Shown here in pieces: positions 24,639 through 34,910 of a stretch of DNA of 35,114 bases. The DNA lies in the NCBI GenBank assembly GCA_028690155.1, contig JAQVBU010000019.1, positions 1-35,114 on the forward strand, given 5' to 3'. Position 1 is the first letter of the stretch. The number at the start of each line of letters is the position of its first letter. Below the pieces are notes generated by a model that worked only from the letters and a program-made list of their open reading frames with translations, was not told the DNA's origin and ran no database searches. Source of the stretch: Alphaproteobacteria bacterium. GTDB taxonomy: Bacteria; Pseudomonadota; Alphaproteobacteria; UBA9219. Made by a program: the position numbers and the translations under genes.

Positions 24639-25994
24639 ATGAGACTTTTGATCGTAGGACAGCTTGAGGGCCCCTTGGGCACGGCGGGGCGTATGGCGAC
24701 GCAACGCGGGGCGAAGGTGGCGCATATCGGGACGATCGACGGTGCCCTGAACGCGTTGCGCAATGGCCAGGGTGCGGACCTTGTGATGATCGAAGTTTCC
24801 TTGGACATTGCTCTTTTTATCAAAAGTTTGAAGTCCGAACGGATCAGCATTCCCGTTGTGGCCTGCGGGATCGGCACGAACGCCGAAGCGGCGGTAAAGG
24901 CCATTCGCGCGGGCGCCAAGGAGTTCATTCCCCTGCCCCCGGATGCCGAGCTTATCGCGGCCGTGCTTCAGGCCGTGGCCGAAGAGGATGCGACGTTTAT
25001 CGCGGACGATCCGTCGATGAAGCCGCTGCTCCGGATGGTCGACAAAGTCGGTCCCAGTGACGCCTCGATCCTGATTACGGGGGAAAGCGGCACGGGCAAG
25101 GAAGTCATGGCGCGCTACATTCACCGCAAAAGCCGCCGGGCGACTTCAAATTTTGTGTCGGTGAATTGCGCGGCCATTCCCGATAATTTGCTTGAGTCCG
25201 AGTTGTTTGGGCATGAAAAAGGCGCGTTTACGGGCGCTGTGGCGCGGCGCATCGGCAAATTCGAGGAAGCGAACGGCGGCACTCTGCTTCTGGACGAAAT
25301 CAGCGAAATGGACAGCCGCTTGCAGGCTAAGTTGCTGCGCGCCATTCAAGAACGCGAGATCGACCGCGTGGGAGGTACACAACCGATCAAGGTTGACATT
25401 CGTTTAATCGCTACGTCGAACCGCAATCTCGAAGAAGAGGTCCGGGCCAAGCGTTTTCGCGAGGATCTTTATTTCCGCTTGAATGTCGTGAACCTGAACT
25501 TGCCACCGCTTCGGGCGCGGATTGCGGACATTGTGCCCTTGGCCGAGCATTTCGCGAGAAAGTACGCCAAGGCCAACGGCCTTCCCAACCGTCCAATCTC
25601 GGAGGACGTGGCGGCGCTGCTTCAAACGCATCATTGGCGCGGCAACGTGCGCGAGCTTGAGAACGCGATGCATAGGGCCGTCCTTCTGGCTCAAGGAGAC
25701 AGGATCGGACCGTCAGCCCTTACCTTTTCCGGTCCGTCGCTGGTTCCCGATGACGTTCGGGTCCCCTCCTCATCGATCCCGGAGTCGGCGGCGCAAGCGG
25801 GCGGATTTGTCGGCCGCACCGTGGCCGACGTCGAACGCGATCTGATCATCGATACGCTTAGCCATTGTTTGGGCAATCGCACGCATGCGGCGAACATTCT
25901 CGGGATTTCCATTCGTACGCTGCGCAACAAACTCAAGCAGTACAGCGACGAGGGTATACCCGTCCCAGGCGGCGAGGAGCGTGCGGCGTCGTAA
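24639..25994 (+). CDS. flbD: σ54-dependent flagellar regulator FlbD
   Basis: Enhancer-binding AAA+ activator of late flagellar genes, 451 residues. The N-terminal receiver-like domain (1-110) lacks the phosphorylation residues: the acidic pair is GQ, the acceptor Asp is Glu (DLVMIEVSL), and the Lys is Leu (FIPLPP), as in other FlbD proteins. The AAA+ domain has Walker A GESGTGKE (148-155), GAFTGA for σ54 contact (195-200) and a Walker B region LLLDEISEMD. The C-terminal Fis-type helix-turn-helix is NRTHAANILGISIRTLRNKL. It follows fliN by 55 bp. In Caulobacter FlbD activity is gated by FliX, which is not seen here. Confidence 0.94.
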   Translation: MRLLIVGQLEGPLGTAGRMATQRGAKVAHIGTIDGALNALRNGQGADLVMIEVSLDIALFIKSLKSERISIPVVACGIGTNAEAAVKAIRAGAKEFIPLPPDAELIAAVLQAVAEEDATFIADDPSMKPLLRMVDKVGPSDASILITGESGTGKEVMARYIHRKSRRATSNFVSVNCAAIPDNLLESELFGHEKGAFTGAVARRIGKFEEANGGTLLLDEISEMDSRLQAKLLRAIQEREIDRVGGTQPIKVDIRLIATSNRNLEEEVRAKRFREDLYFRLNVVNLNLPPLRARIADIVPLAEHFARKYAKANGLPNRPISEDVAALLQTHHWRGNVRELENAMHRAVLLAQGDRIGPSALTFSGPSLVPDDVRVPSSSIPESAAQAGGFVGRTVADVERDLIIDTLSHCLGNRTHAANILGISIRTLRNKLKQYSDEGIPVPGGEERAAS

Positions 25995-26045
25995 GCGGCT
26001 TTCGTTGTTCTTGGTTTTGCTTTTTCGTTTTGACCTTTTTGCCCC

Positions 26046-28142
26046 ATGACCGATCAGTCTACATCTCTCGAAAGCGGCGGCGACCTCTTTGGCGGGCTTT
26101 TCAAGCGCGGCGAGGTCTGGCTGGGTATAGGCCTGATGGTCATCCTGACGGCGCTGGTTTTGCCGCTGCCGCCGTTTCTGATCGACATCGGGCTTTCGAT
26201 CTCGATCACCTTTTCCGTTCTGATCCTTATGACGGTGCTTTTTATAGGCAAGTCGCTGGAATTCAGCTCGTTTCCGACGGTGCTTCTGATCGCGACGTTG
26301 ATCCGGCTGTCGTTGAACCTCGGCACAACCCGCCTTGTCTTGACGCACGGCAACGAAGGCACGGATGCCGCAGGCCATGTGGTCGAAGCGTTCGCCAGTC
26401 TGGTGATGGGCGGCGATTTCATCATTGGTGTGATTGTGTTCGCCATTTTGACCTTGGTCAATTTCGTCGTCATCACCAAAGGTTCGGGCCGTATTGCCGA
26501 AGTGGCCGCTCGTTTTACGTTGGATGCCATGCCCGGCAAGCAGATGGCCATTGACGCCGATTTGTCTTCGGGGCTTATCAACGAAGATCAGGCGCGCAAG
26601 CGCCGCAAGGATCTGGAAGACGAAAGCAACTTTTTCGGTTCGATGGACGGCTCGGCCAAGTTCGTTCGCGGCGATGCGATCGCCAGCTTGGTCATCACGT
26701 TCATCAACGCCATCGGTGGCATCACCATTGGCACGTTTCGTCATGACATGCCCGTTCTCGAAGCGGCAGACACGTATGTGCGGTTGACCGTCGGCGACGG
26801 TTTGGTAACCCAGATCCCGGCTCTTCTTGTTTCGGTCGCAGCGGGCCTTCTGGTGACCAAGGCCAACATGGCCGGGTCCACCGACAAGGCGCTTTTCAAG
26901 CAGTTGAGCGGTTATCCCATGGCTTTGGGACTCAGTTCAGCGATGTTGGCCATTTTGGCCCTTCTTCCGGGCATGCCTTTTATTCCCTTCGCCATCCTCA
27001 GCGCCGTGTCCGGTTTTGGCTGCTATGCCGTGACTCAGGCGGCGGAGGAAAGGAAGGAAGTCCAGAGGACGCTTGAAAAAACGGAACTCGAAAAAGTGCC
27101 TGTGGCGGAAGAACCGATCGCCAAGGCGCTTTCCATCGATATGATCCGGCTTGAGTTAGGATACGCCTTGCTCAGTCTTATCAACAGTGAGACAGGCCAG
27201 CGCCTGATGGAGCAGATCAAAGGGTTGCGCCGTCAACTTGCTTCCGAAATGGGATTCATTATGCCCTCGGTACGCATTCAGGATAATCTGCAACTGCCAC
27301 CGAACGCTTATGTCCTTCGCATTAAAGAAATCGAAGCCGGCCGGGGCGAATTGCGCCCGGGCATGCTTCTTGTCATGGACCCCAAGGGACAGCCCATCGC
27401 TCTTCCCGGCGAAGCGACGGTCGAGCCGACCTTTGGGCTGGCGGCGGCATGGATCGATCCAAGCTATCGGGAAGAAGCGCTGTTCAAGGGCTATACAGTC
27501 GTGGATCCGCCCACGGTCATCACCACACATTTGACCGAGCTTGTGAAGGACAACATGGCCGATCTTCTGTCGTACACCGAGACGCAGAAGCTTTTGGACG
27601 AGTTGGACAAGGAGCAGCAGAAGCTTGTGGCCGATGTGATTCCAAGCCAAATCACCGTCAACGGTTTGCAGCGCATTTTGCAAAATCTTTTGGCCGAGCG
27701 CGTATCGATCCGTGATTTGCCGACGATTTTAGAAGGCATCGCCGAAATTACGCCCGTGACGCGAAATCTCTCCGCAATTTCCGAGCACGTTCGCTCCCGT
27801 TTGGCGCGGCAGATTTCGGATTCGAATACGAACGAGATGGGCTACATCCCCCTGCTGACCTTGTCGTCCGAATGGGAACAGGCTTTTGCCGAATCGGTCA
27901 TCGGCGAAGGCGACTCGAAGCAATTGGCTATGGCACCCAGCCGCTTACAGCAGTTTATTACATCGGTGCGTCAGACGTACGATCGTCAAGCCGCCTTGGG
28001 CGAGGCGCCCATTTTGTTGACGAGTCCCGCCGTTCGTGGCTATGTACGATCTGTTGTGGAACGTTTTCGCCCTTCGACGGTTGTTTTGTCTCAAAACGAG
28101 ATTCATCCGAAGGCGAAGATAAAAACTCTGGGGCAAATATAA
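26046..28142 (+). CDS. flhA: Flagellar export gate protein FlhA
   Basis: The largest membrane component of the flagellar export gate, 698 residues. The N-terminal half (about 20-330) has eight likely membrane segments with the conserved LIRLSLNLGTTRLVL, the cytoplasmic FHIPEP-type loop (ARFTLDAMPGKQMAIDADLS, then INEDQARKRRKDLEDES), and GDGLVTQIPALLVSVAAGLL. The C-terminal cytoplasmic domain (about 350-698) binds chaperones, FliI and FliJ; LTELVKDNMADLLSYTETQK and EIHPKAKIKTLGQI are typical. Full length. The stop abuts the flhF ATG with no gap. Confidence 0.97.
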   Translation: MTDQSTSLESGGDLFGGLFKRGEVWLGIGLMVILTALVLPLPPFLIDIGLSISITFSVLILMTVLFIGKSLEFSSFPTVLLIATLIRLSLNLGTTRLVLTHGNEGTDAAGHVVEAFASLVMGGDFIIGVIVFAILTLVNFVVITKGSGRIAEVAARFTLDAMPGKQMAIDADLSSGLINEDQARKRRKDLEDESNFFGSMDGSAKFVRGDAIASLVITFINAIGGITIGTFRHDMPVLEAADTYVRLTVGDGLVTQIPALLVSVAAGLLVTKANMAGSTDKALFKQLSGYPMALGLSSAMLAILALLPGMPFIPFAILSAVSGFGCYAVTQAAEERKEVQRTLEKTELEKVPVAEEPIAKALSIDMIRLELGYALLSLINSETGQRLMEQIKGLRRQLASEMGFIMPSVRIQDNLQLPPNAYVLRIKEIEAGRGELRPGMLLVMDPKGQPIALPGEATVEPTFGLAAAWIDPSYREEALFKGYTVVDPPTVITTHLTELVKDNMADLLSYTETQKLLDELDKEQQKLVADVIPSQITVNGLQRILQNLLAERVSIRDLPTILEGIAEITPVTRNLSAISEHVRSRLARQISDSNTNEMGYIPLLTLSSEWEQAFAESVIGEGDSKQLAMAPSRLQQFITSVRQTYDRQAALGEAPILLTSPAVRGYVRSVVERFRPSTVVLSQNEIHPKAKIKTLGQI

Positions 28143-29123
28143 ATGAGGCTGAAATCTTTCCATGGCGCAACATTGACGGATGCTATGCGGTCCGTTCGCG
28201 AGGCGCTTGGCGAGGAAGCCATCATTGTTGCAACCCGCGAGGACGAAGGCGGCGGCATTCGTGTGACGGCGGCCATTGACGATGAGACGGCGCGCTCTGC
28301 CCCCCGCCCTTTTATTGAAAAGCCGGATGGTTCGGAAGCCTTGGAATCGATGGCCGAAGCGTTGACGCATCATGGCGTTTATCAACCTTTGGCCGAAAGG
28401 CTGATGGCGACGGCCACTCAAGTTGCCGATGACGACCCTTTGCTGTGTCTGGGCGCGGCAATCGATACCCATTTGACGTTCGAGCCTTTGGATACGGCAA
28501 GGCCCGTTATTCTCGTTGGCCCTTCGGGTGCCGGAAAGACTCTTTGCACGGCCAAGTTGGCGACGCAGGCGACACTGGACAAGGCTCGGCCATCGGTGGC
28601 CAGCACGGACATCGACCGGGCCGGAGGCATGGCGCAGTTGGAGGCGTTTACGAAGCTTCTTCAGGTTCGGTTGATTGAAATTGATGATTGGCACGCTTTA
28701 CGCGATCTTGTTTCCGTAAACAAAGGGCGCCCCCTTTTCATCGACACGGCGGGGCGCAATCCCTTTGTTCTCGAAGAAAAAGGATATATTCGTGATTTTA
28801 TCGGGGCTGTGGGTGACGCGACGCTCGTGCTTCCGGCCGATCTCGATGCCGCCGAGGCAGTGGACATGGCGCAGGCGTTCAAGGAACTCGGCGCCTCGCG
28901 GCTTCTCGCGACGCGGCTCGATACGGTTCGCCGTGTCGGCAACCTTCTGCGCGTGGCGTTCGAAACCCGGTTGCCGTTGACGAATTTCAGCGCATCGGCC
29001 AAGGTGACCGAGCCGATGATGCCTATGAATCCCGTTGTTTTGGCGCGGCGCCTTCTGGGGATCACGGCAGGGGCTTCGCGCAGCGACGCTTCGTCGGGAT
29101 GTCTAAGAAAGGCAGTTTTATGA
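28143..29123 (+). CDS. flhF: Flagellar biosynthesis GTPase FlhF
   Basis: SRP-type GTPase that helps place flagella at the pole. The 326 residues have a short N-terminal segment with the FlhF opening MRLKSFHGATLTDAMRSVRE, a reduced linker, an N domain and the G domain. The G domain shows P-loop VGPSGAGKT, then DIDRAGGMAQLE, the Walker B/G3 DTAGR, and TRLD where the NKxD-type motif lies. It is shorter than many FlhF proteins of 350-450 residues, mostly in the linker. It directly follows flhA and precedes its partner flhG by 34 bp. Confidence 0.92.
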   Translation: MRLKSFHGATLTDAMRSVREALGEEAIIVATREDEGGGIRVTAAIDDETARSAPRPFIEKPDGSEALESMAEALTHHGVYQPLAERLMATATQVADDDPLLCLGAAIDTHLTFEPLDTARPVILVGPSGAGKTLCTAKLATQATLDKARPSVASTDIDRAGGMAQLEAFTKLLQVRLIEIDDWHALRDLVSVNKGRPLFIDTAGRNPFVLEEKGYIRDFIGAVGDATLVLPADLDAAEAVDMAQAFKELGASRLLATRLDTVRRVGNLLRVAFETRLPLTNFSASAKVTEPMMPMNPVVLARRLLGITAGASRSDASSGCLRKAVL

Positions 29124-29157
29124 GCGCGTTTTTCTTCTTTTCTTCGGAGCTTGATTT

Positions 29158-29955
29158 ATGACCGATCCCATTCCCTTGAGAACGGAGAAAGTGTCTTCCG
29201 TTCCCGCTCTTCTGCGATGCCCGAACATGGTGGCCGTCGCCAGCGGCAAAGGCGGCGTGGGGAAAACGTGGTTTTCCATTACGCTATGCCAGGCTTTGGC
29301 CCAACGGGGTAAGAAGACGTTGTTGTTCGATGGAGACTTCGGGCTCGCCAACGTCGATATTCAGCTTGGCCTGACACCCGAAAAGGATTTGGGCGCGGTT
29401 GTAGACGGGCATAGGGCTCTTGAAGATTGTGTGACGCCTTATAAGGAAGGGCGCTTTGATATTTTAGCCGGACGGTCGGGATCGGGTAATCTGGCCACCC
29501 TGCCCTCACAGAAGCTTTTCGAAATGCGCAATGGTCTGATTTCCATGGCGAAGGCGTACGACGTCGTGGTGGTCGATTTGGGCGCGGGCATTGATCGGCC
29601 CGTTCGGCAGATGGCAGGGCCTGCGGCCATGACTTATATTGTGTTGATTGACGAGCCGACGTCGCTAACGGATGCTTATGCTTTCATCAAGTTATCGCGC
29701 GCGGCGAATCCGACGGCGGATTTGCGCATTATCGTGAATATGGCTTCCAGCGTAGCGGAAGGACAAAAAACATACGAGACCATTCGCAAGGCAAGCGCGA
29801 CCTTCTTGAATTACGAGCCGCTTTTGGCCGGGATCGTTCGTCGCGATTCCAAGGTGCGCGATGCTATCCGGGCGCAAACGGCGCTTTTAACCCGTTCGCC
29901 GCTTAGCGATGCGGCTAAGGATGTCGAGACGATCGCGGCTCAATTGCCTTTTTAG
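29158..29955 (+). CDS. flhG: MinD-like flagellar number regulator FlhG
   Basis: ParA/MinD-type ATPase that limits flagellar number and acts on FlhF, 265 residues. The deviant Walker A is SGKGGVGKTWFS, followed by LLFDGDFGLANVDIQLG and VVVDLGAGIDRPVRQM, both strongly FlhG-like. The N-terminal stub of about 20 residues would carry the FlhF-activating DQAxxL-type motif, which is not obvious here. The C-terminal amphipathic helix is AAKDVETIAAQL. It sits between flhF and a FliK-like gene. Confidence 0.9.
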   Translation: MTDPIPLRTEKVSSVPALLRCPNMVAVASGKGGVGKTWFSITLCQALAQRGKKTLLFDGDFGLANVDIQLGLTPEKDLGAVVDGHRALEDCVTPYKEGRFDILAGRSGSGNLATLPSQKLFEMRNGLISMAKAYDVVVVDLGAGIDRPVRQMAGPAAMTYIVLIDEPTSLTDAYAFIKLSRAANPTADLRIIVNMASSVAEGQKTYETIRKASATFLNYEPLLAGIVRRDSKVRDAIRAQTALLTRSPLSDAAKDVETIAAQLPF

Positions 29956-29973
29956 CATAAACAAGGGGCGACA

Positions 29974-32034
29974 ATGCTTGATATCCCGCCCGCCTTATCT
30001 TCCATTTTTTCATCGACGGACGGGGCCTCTCGTCTGGAGCGGGAGGTTTTTATTTCCTTTCCCCTGCCCACAATGTCGAAGGCGCTTGAGGCCACAGGAC
30101 CTTCCACAGGGGCCTCGGTTGAGGTTCTTCCTCTTTTTGTGTCCAAGGCTGGGCATGTCACGTTATCGGTGCCTGGGGCGGGCCCCCTATCTCTTCCGTT
30201 GCCTCAAGAACTCAACCCGACGACGCGCGAAGCTGTAATCCAACAACTGGAAGCGTTCGTTCGGGAACAAAAGCCTCTTATGATGACGGTGCAAAAAAAC
30301 GACGCTTCGTTAACGGGGCTGTTGACCGTTTCTATCCCCAGCGTTACGGAGCGCGTTGCGCGTGGGACGGATGGAACGTCGTCCTTTTTGCCCCGCCCTT
30401 CCCTTCGTGTCGGCGACACGCTACGCGCCGTTGTTTTTATGCCAGAGATCGGGAACGAGGCGTTGTTTGAGGATGCGTTGCAAAGCTCAAAATTACGAGG
30501 CGTTTCAGAAGCCCTCGACCAGCAAGCCGTTGTGCGTCCCTTTCTGTCGAACGGAGTCGTTTCGCTAATTTCGGAAACGTTTTTGGAAAAAACCGAGCAG
30601 GGTGTGGGCAGGGCGGCTTTAGGGCAGGGTGGCGCGGGCAGGGGACAGAGCGTTCGTTCCTTTTCCGCCCAGCCTTCCAACCTGACGCCGTCTGTCGATG
30701 AAGCGAATGTTATGGTTAACAAAACCTCTTTGGCGTCAGGGGGTTCTGTTAAGATCAACACGGAGGCCGTTTCGAAATCCATCGGCAAACTTGAAACGAT
30801 TTTGCAAGGCTTGTCATCGATAGCCGATGATGCCGTACCAAATAATTCCTTGTTGGCTGAAAAGATTGGTTCTGAACAAGCGGCGCGTGCGCCCTCTTCT
30901 TCTTTGTCCTCAGAGCTTTTGAAAAAAACGCAGGCCTTGTCCGAGAAAGAAACTGTCCCTCCCTCTTTGCTAAAGGATGGAAAAGTTGATGTGACCCGCA
31001 GTATGGTTAAGGCGCCTTTCTTCGGGACGGCCCGGTATGCTGCCGAGACAACGCCGGGTGTTTTATCGTCTTTTCCTTCCGTTTCTTCTTCGTCCCCGAA
31101 ACTTTCGCCGGGGCAAGACGTCGCGCTGAAGATTCTTTCGATTTTACCCTCGTCGGATTTGCAGTCCCTGCCCGAACAAATTCGGAATGTTTCGAACAAT
31201 CCAGAGGCTGCCGTTCAACCCATGCTTGCCGTTGTGCGTGAGGCGGGTATGGGCGGGAGCCGATTGGTTCTCGACGTGGATGGCTCTATGGCTTTTCTTA
31301 TCAAAACGCCGATCGAAGCGCTTCCGGGAACGGCTCTTCTTGTTTCCGTTGATGACGTTGGTTTGGCGTCCTGGGATCCCGTTTCTGAATCCAAAGATGC
31401 CGCTTTTTCTTCTTTGCCTGCCGCGCTTTCGGTTTTGGCTCAGAGCGAGGCCCCTCTTTTTCATAATGCCCTTTTGCAGCCGACGCAGGCGCTTTCCGCG
31501 TCGCTGCTTTTCTTTTTAAGCGCCGTCAAGCAAGGGAAGCTTTCCGGCTGGTTAGGCCCGGAGGCTGTCGAGGCCTTGCGCGGAGACGGACAGGACGAGT
31601 TGCTTCATCTTTTGTCAAAAGATATGACCGGTCGAGCGGCGCAGGATTCGATCGTGGGCGATTGGCGCATGTATACCCTTCCTCTTTATGCGCACCCGCA
31701 TTTTCAGAACCTGACCCTTTATGTTCACCCGACTTCGTGGCAGCAGGGAAAACGAGGGCGTCCCAATGAGGATAAAGGCGGCTTGCGTTTTCTTATCGAT
31801 ATGACGCTGAGCCGTCTTGGCGCCATGCAACTGGATGGTTTTGTCCGTGGCAAGGCGCTTCATATGATTTTGCGCAGCGAAAAAGCTTTGCCTTCCGGCC
31901 TTCATCAAACACTTCGCGCGTCTTATTTAAATGTCCTTGAAGGCGTCGGGTGTGCCGGAACGCTGACCTTTCAAGTTGGACGCCAACATTGGATGATTAT
32001 GAAACCGTCTCGGTCTTCCGATATTCTGGCCTGA
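29974..32034 (+). CDS. FliK-like protein, possible hook-length control
   Basis: A 686-residue protein, low complexity for most of its length: Ser, Thr, Pro, Ala and Val rich from about 140 to 400, as in the flexible ruler part of FliK. The C-terminal domain (about 560-680) has a pattern like the FliK hook domain: LTLYVHPTSWQQG, RFLIDMTLSRLGAMQLDGFV, LHMILRSEKALPSGLHQTLR. No signal peptide is present. AAGGGG precedes the ATG, and it lies 18 bp after flhG at the end of the flagellar block. The assignment rests on composition, position and a weak match, so another flagellar role is possible. It converges on cckA with a 12-bp gap and no terminator between. Confidence 0.55.
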   Translation: MLDIPPALSSIFSSTDGASRLEREVFISFPLPTMSKALEATGPSTGASVEVLPLFVSKAGHVTLSVPGAGPLSLPLPQELNPTTREAVIQQLEAFVREQKPLMMTVQKNDASLTGLLTVSIPSVTERVARGTDGTSSFLPRPSLRVGDTLRAVVFMPEIGNEALFEDALQSSKLRGVSEALDQQAVVRPFLSNGVVSLISETFLEKTEQGVGRAALGQGGAGRGQSVRSFSAQPSNLTPSVDEANVMVNKTSLASGGSVKINTEAVSKSIGKLETILQGLSSIADDAVPNNSLLAEKIGSEQAARAPSSSLSSELLKKTQALSEKETVPPSLLKDGKVDVTRSMVKAPFFGTARYAAETTPGVLSSFPSVSSSSPKLSPGQDVALKILSILPSSDLQSLPEQIRNVSNNPEAAVQPMLAVVREAGMGGSRLVLDVDGSMAFLIKTPIEALPGTALLVSVDDVGLASWDPVSESKDAAFSSLPAALSVLAQSEAPLFHNALLQPTQALSASLLFFLSAVKQGKLSGWLGPEAVEALRGDGQDELLHLLSKDMTGRAAQDSIVGDWRMYTLPLYAHPHFQNLTLYVHPTSWQQGKRGRPNEDKGGLRFLIDMTLSRLGAMQLDGFVRGKALHMILRSEKALPSGLHQTLRASYLNVLEGVGCAGTLTFQVGRQHWMIMKPSRSSDILA

Positions 32035-32046
32035 GTGGGGACGAGG

Positions 32047-34605
32047 CTATTTGTTTTCTTCCATGACGTCTTTCACCTTGCTGGCAAGCTGCTTGAGGGT
32101 GAAGGGTTTCGAAAGAAAATAAATCATTTCGCCTGAGGTGAACTGTTCGCGGAGGCGGTCTTCCGTGTAGCCCGACACAAAAATGACCTTGATATTCGGC
32201 CAACGCTCCCGAATGATTTTGTACATTGTCGGCCCGTCCATTTGAGGCATCACGACATCCGAGACGATCAAATCGATTTTGTCGCCGTTTTCCGTTTCAA
32301 GGACGTCGATGGCTTCCTCACCGCTTCGGGCTTCGAACACTTGGTATCCTTTGTTGCGGAGCGCGCGGGACGAAAAGACGCGGACGGCATCTTCGTCCTC
32401 CACAAGAAGAATTGTGCCGGCTCCTGTCAAATCAGGCCCTGGCCTATCTTCGTGCACATCATCGGGTTTGGTGTCTTCTTCGCCCGCCGATCTTTCGTAT
32501 ACGGGAAGATAGACCGTGATCGTCGTGCCGACGCCAACAGTGCTTTCGACGCCGATAAATCCCTCTGTTTGGCGAACGATGCCATAAACCGTAGACAAAC
32601 CAAGACCGGTTCCCGATCCGATTTCTTTGGTCGAAAAGAACGGGTCGAAGATGCGTTGAAGGTTTTCTTCGGGAATGCCGACGCCAAGGTCGGAAACTTC
32701 GATCGAAACATAATTTCCCGGCGGCATATCGTCCTGTCCGCGAAGAATATGCATTTCCTGACGATGGTTGCGCGTGCGAATGGTGAGGGTTCCCCCGTTC
32801 GGCATAGCATCGCGCGCGTTAACGACAAGATTGATAATGACCTGTTCCAATTGCCCCTGATCGACTTTAACAAGGCCCACATCGCGTCCGTGTATCATTT
32901 CGAGCTTGATCTGCGCTCCGATCAGACGGCGAAGTAAGTTGGTGAGTTCCGACAGCACATCGGCAAGATTTAAGACCTTGGGCTGCAACGTCTGTTGCCG
33001 CGAAAAGGCCAGAAGTTGGCGTACAAGATTCGCCGCTCGATTGCCGTTTTGCTTGATCTGCATGATGTCGTTGAAGCTTTGATCCCCCGGCTTGTGCCGT
33101 TGCAAGAGAAGATCACAAAAGCCGATCATGGCCGTAAGCAGATTATTGAAATCATGCGCAACGCCTCCGGCCAGTTGGCCGATAGCCTGCATTTTTTGCG
33201 ACTGGGTAAATTGAATCTGAAGGTGTTTTTGCTCGGTCGCGTCGATAAAATAAAGCATCAAGCCGCTTTGTTCCGTACCGCCCAGAGCCTCTTTGCTCAC
33301 GAGCCCGAAGCGTTTGACGAAAACCTGAGCGATGACTTCTTTCTCGCCGGCCATTTTGACTTCAAGCGGTTTGACCTGATCGGTTCCTCCCAGAACCTCG
33401 GCAAGCTTGGCCATCATTTCCTTGCGATCGTTTTCGTCGATCAGTTCCGCCAAGGGCGATCCAACAACGCTGCCGTGCGTTCGTCGAATGATGGAGTGGA
33501 AAGCATAATTGCACTCCATGACCATGTATTTTTCATCGACGAGGAGAATGCCGATAGGCGCTTCGGCAAAAAGCCTTTGGAAACGATGCTCGGAAACCGA
33601 AAGAGCCTGTTGCCATTCTCTCTCGGGCGATTGATCCCGCACGACAGAACGTGTTCGTAGCGTTTTGCCGTTTTCATCCATAATAACGGTTTGCGTAATC
33701 GCGACGGGAAACAACGAGCCGTCCCGTCGGCGCATGACGGCCTCGCCAATCGTTTCGCCCTGAGGCCCGCTTGTAAAAGCGTGCGCGGCAATGTCTTGAG
33801 GCGGATCGCGCAACACGTCGTGAAGACGGATATCGCCTTTAACAAGCTCTTCCGGTGTTACCTGAAGCCATTCGGCAAGCGTTTTGTTCACAAAACAAAA
33901 CCGTCCATGCTGATCAACGGAATAAATGCCAACCGGGACATTCGCCATGAAATCGACAAGCTTAGCTTGTTCACCCTGCATGGCTTTTTCCATACGACGG
34001 CGTTCGCTGATATCGTCAAAGCGCCATAAATAAAGATTTGACGATCCCTCAAGCGGGCGAGCGACGATCCGACGCCATTCGATGATTTTTCCGCCGCGAA
34101 CAATGGGAAGTTCGGCAATGCCTGCATGCTTTTTTTGCAAAGAAGTGCGAATCTGTCCGAATTCCTTTGAGCCTTCGGGCGTTGCCGAAAAGCGTGCGAC
34201 CAAGGCTGCTTCGGCGTTTTGAGAACCAAGATCGATCCATCCGCGAAACGCGCGGTTAGCCATAATAAGAGCGCCCTTCTCGTCCGTAATGAGCTGGGGC
34301 GTGAGGACACTGTGGAAGGCTTCGCGCAAAAGAAATTCATGTTTGTTTTCGCTGGGGCGGCGCATTTTTCTAAAAAGACGCCACGTCGTTCCAGCGGCGA
34401 CGAGAAGAAGCCCTCCAACAACAGAACTAGCACCAATTCCGGCGGTGCCGGTCATGAGATGGGGAATTAAAATGGCCAAGGCTCCGAGGCCCGTCATGGA
34501 ACCAATGCCCCAAAGAGCTGCGGGAATGAGATCCTCAGAAGCCTTTTCAGAGCTTGCTGTTGGGGGATGATGAGGCTTGGATTCTTTTGTTTGAAGTTCG
34601 GTCAT
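32047..34605 (-). CDS. cckA: Hybrid sensor histidine kinase CckA
   Basis: Membrane kinase/phosphatase of the CckA-ChpT-CtrA phosphorelay, 852 residues. Two membrane segments (about 27-51 and 57-75) are followed by three PAS-like domains (about 90-200, 215-335 and 345-465). The catalytic core has the HisKA His484 in [14 protein letters not shown], the N box [12 protein letters not shown], the G1 box [28 protein letters not shown], and a C-terminal receiver with Asp783 in [13 protein letters not shown]. This order matches CckA fully. The ribosome site is weak. It is a single gene, convergent with the flagellar block; a CtrA-type box lies 111 bp upstream of the start. Other alphaproteobacteria also carry cckA near flagellar genes. 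Confidence 0.96.
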   Translation of the reverse strand: MTELQTKESKPHHPPTASSEKASEDLIPAALWGIGSMTGLGALAILIPHLMTGTAGIGASSVVGGLLLVAAGTTWRLFRKMRRPSENKHEFLLREAFHSVLTPQLITDEKGALIMANRAFRGWIDLGSQNAEAALVARFSATPEGSKEFGQIRTSLQKKHAGIAELPIVRGGKIIEWRRIVARPLEGSSNLYLWRFDDISERRRMEKAMQGEQAKLVDFMANVPVGIYSVDQHGRFCFVNKTLAEWLQVTPEELVKGDIRLHDVLRDPPQDIAAHAFTSGPQGETIGEAVMRRRDGSLFPVAITQTVIMDENGKTLRTRSVVRDQSPEREWQQALSVSEHRFQRLFAEAPIGILLVDEKYMVMECNYAFHSIIRRTHGSVVGSPLAELIDENDRKEMMAKLAEVLGGTDQVKPLEVKMAGEKEVIAQVFVKRFGLVSKEALGGTEQSGLMLYFIDATEQKHLQIQFTQSQKMQAIGQLAGGVAHDFNNLLTAMIGFCDLLLQRHKPGDQSFNDIMQIKQNGNRAANLVRQLLAFSRQQTLQPKVLNLADVLSELTNLLRRLIGAQIKLEMIHGRDVGLVKVDQGQLEQVIINLVVNARDAMPNGGTLTIRTRNHRQEMHILRGQDDMPPGNYVSIEVSDLGVGIPEENLQRIFDPFFSTKEIGSGTGLGLSTVYGIVRQTEGFIGVESTVGVGTTITVYLPVYERSAGEEDTKPDDVHEDRPGPDLTGAGTILLVEDEDAVRVFSSRALRNKGYQVFEARSGEEAIDVLETENGDKIDLIVSDVVMPQMDGPTMYKIIRERWPNIKVIFVSGYTEDRLREQFTSGEMIYFLSKPFTLKQLASKVKDVMEENK

Positions 34606-34910
34606 ATGAATGGCGCTGGATTCTTTATATTTTTTGTACGCGAGGTATGAGAGCCCCTAATTTCGGCGCTGATTCTTTCACTTGTTGCCGAGAAAGTCAC
34701 CATACAAAGGTCCCATTAACAGGGTCTTAACGCCATTAACGAGAAGTTTTGCCGCTTTTTTATGTTTTTTTCTTCTGAACTCAATAAGTTGATTGACTTT
34801 CAACGTTTGAGGCGTCAAAACAACGCGACTTCTTGGAACAAGAGGCTCTTGAGGCCTTTTTTCGTGAAGTATTGGGCTAGTTAGTCTAAATTTGAATAAT
34901 AGCCATTGAA
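34606..34910. other. Intergenic region upstream of cckA
   Basis: No gene is seen. It contains the CtrA-type box (34716-34739). A TTGACT element (34792-34797) has no clear -10 partner. CAAGAG-G-CTCTTG (around 34840) followed by GAGGCCTTTTTT could be a weak terminator. Confidence 0.5.
34716..34739 (-). promoter_or_regulatory. CtrA-type binding site upstream of cckA
   Basis: TTAA-N7-TTAA (34716-34730) is a full match to the CtrA core spacing. A third TTAA follows five bases later (34736-34739). The site lies 111-134 bp upstream of cckA. Feedback of CtrA on its own kinase is inferred. Confidence 0.6.

Noticed and set aside
25770-26744. 324-residue minus-strand frame across flbD and flhA
   Set aside because: Antisense to two strongly conserved genes; composition rich in Arg, His, Asp and Gln is typical of a shadow of GC-rich coding sequence.
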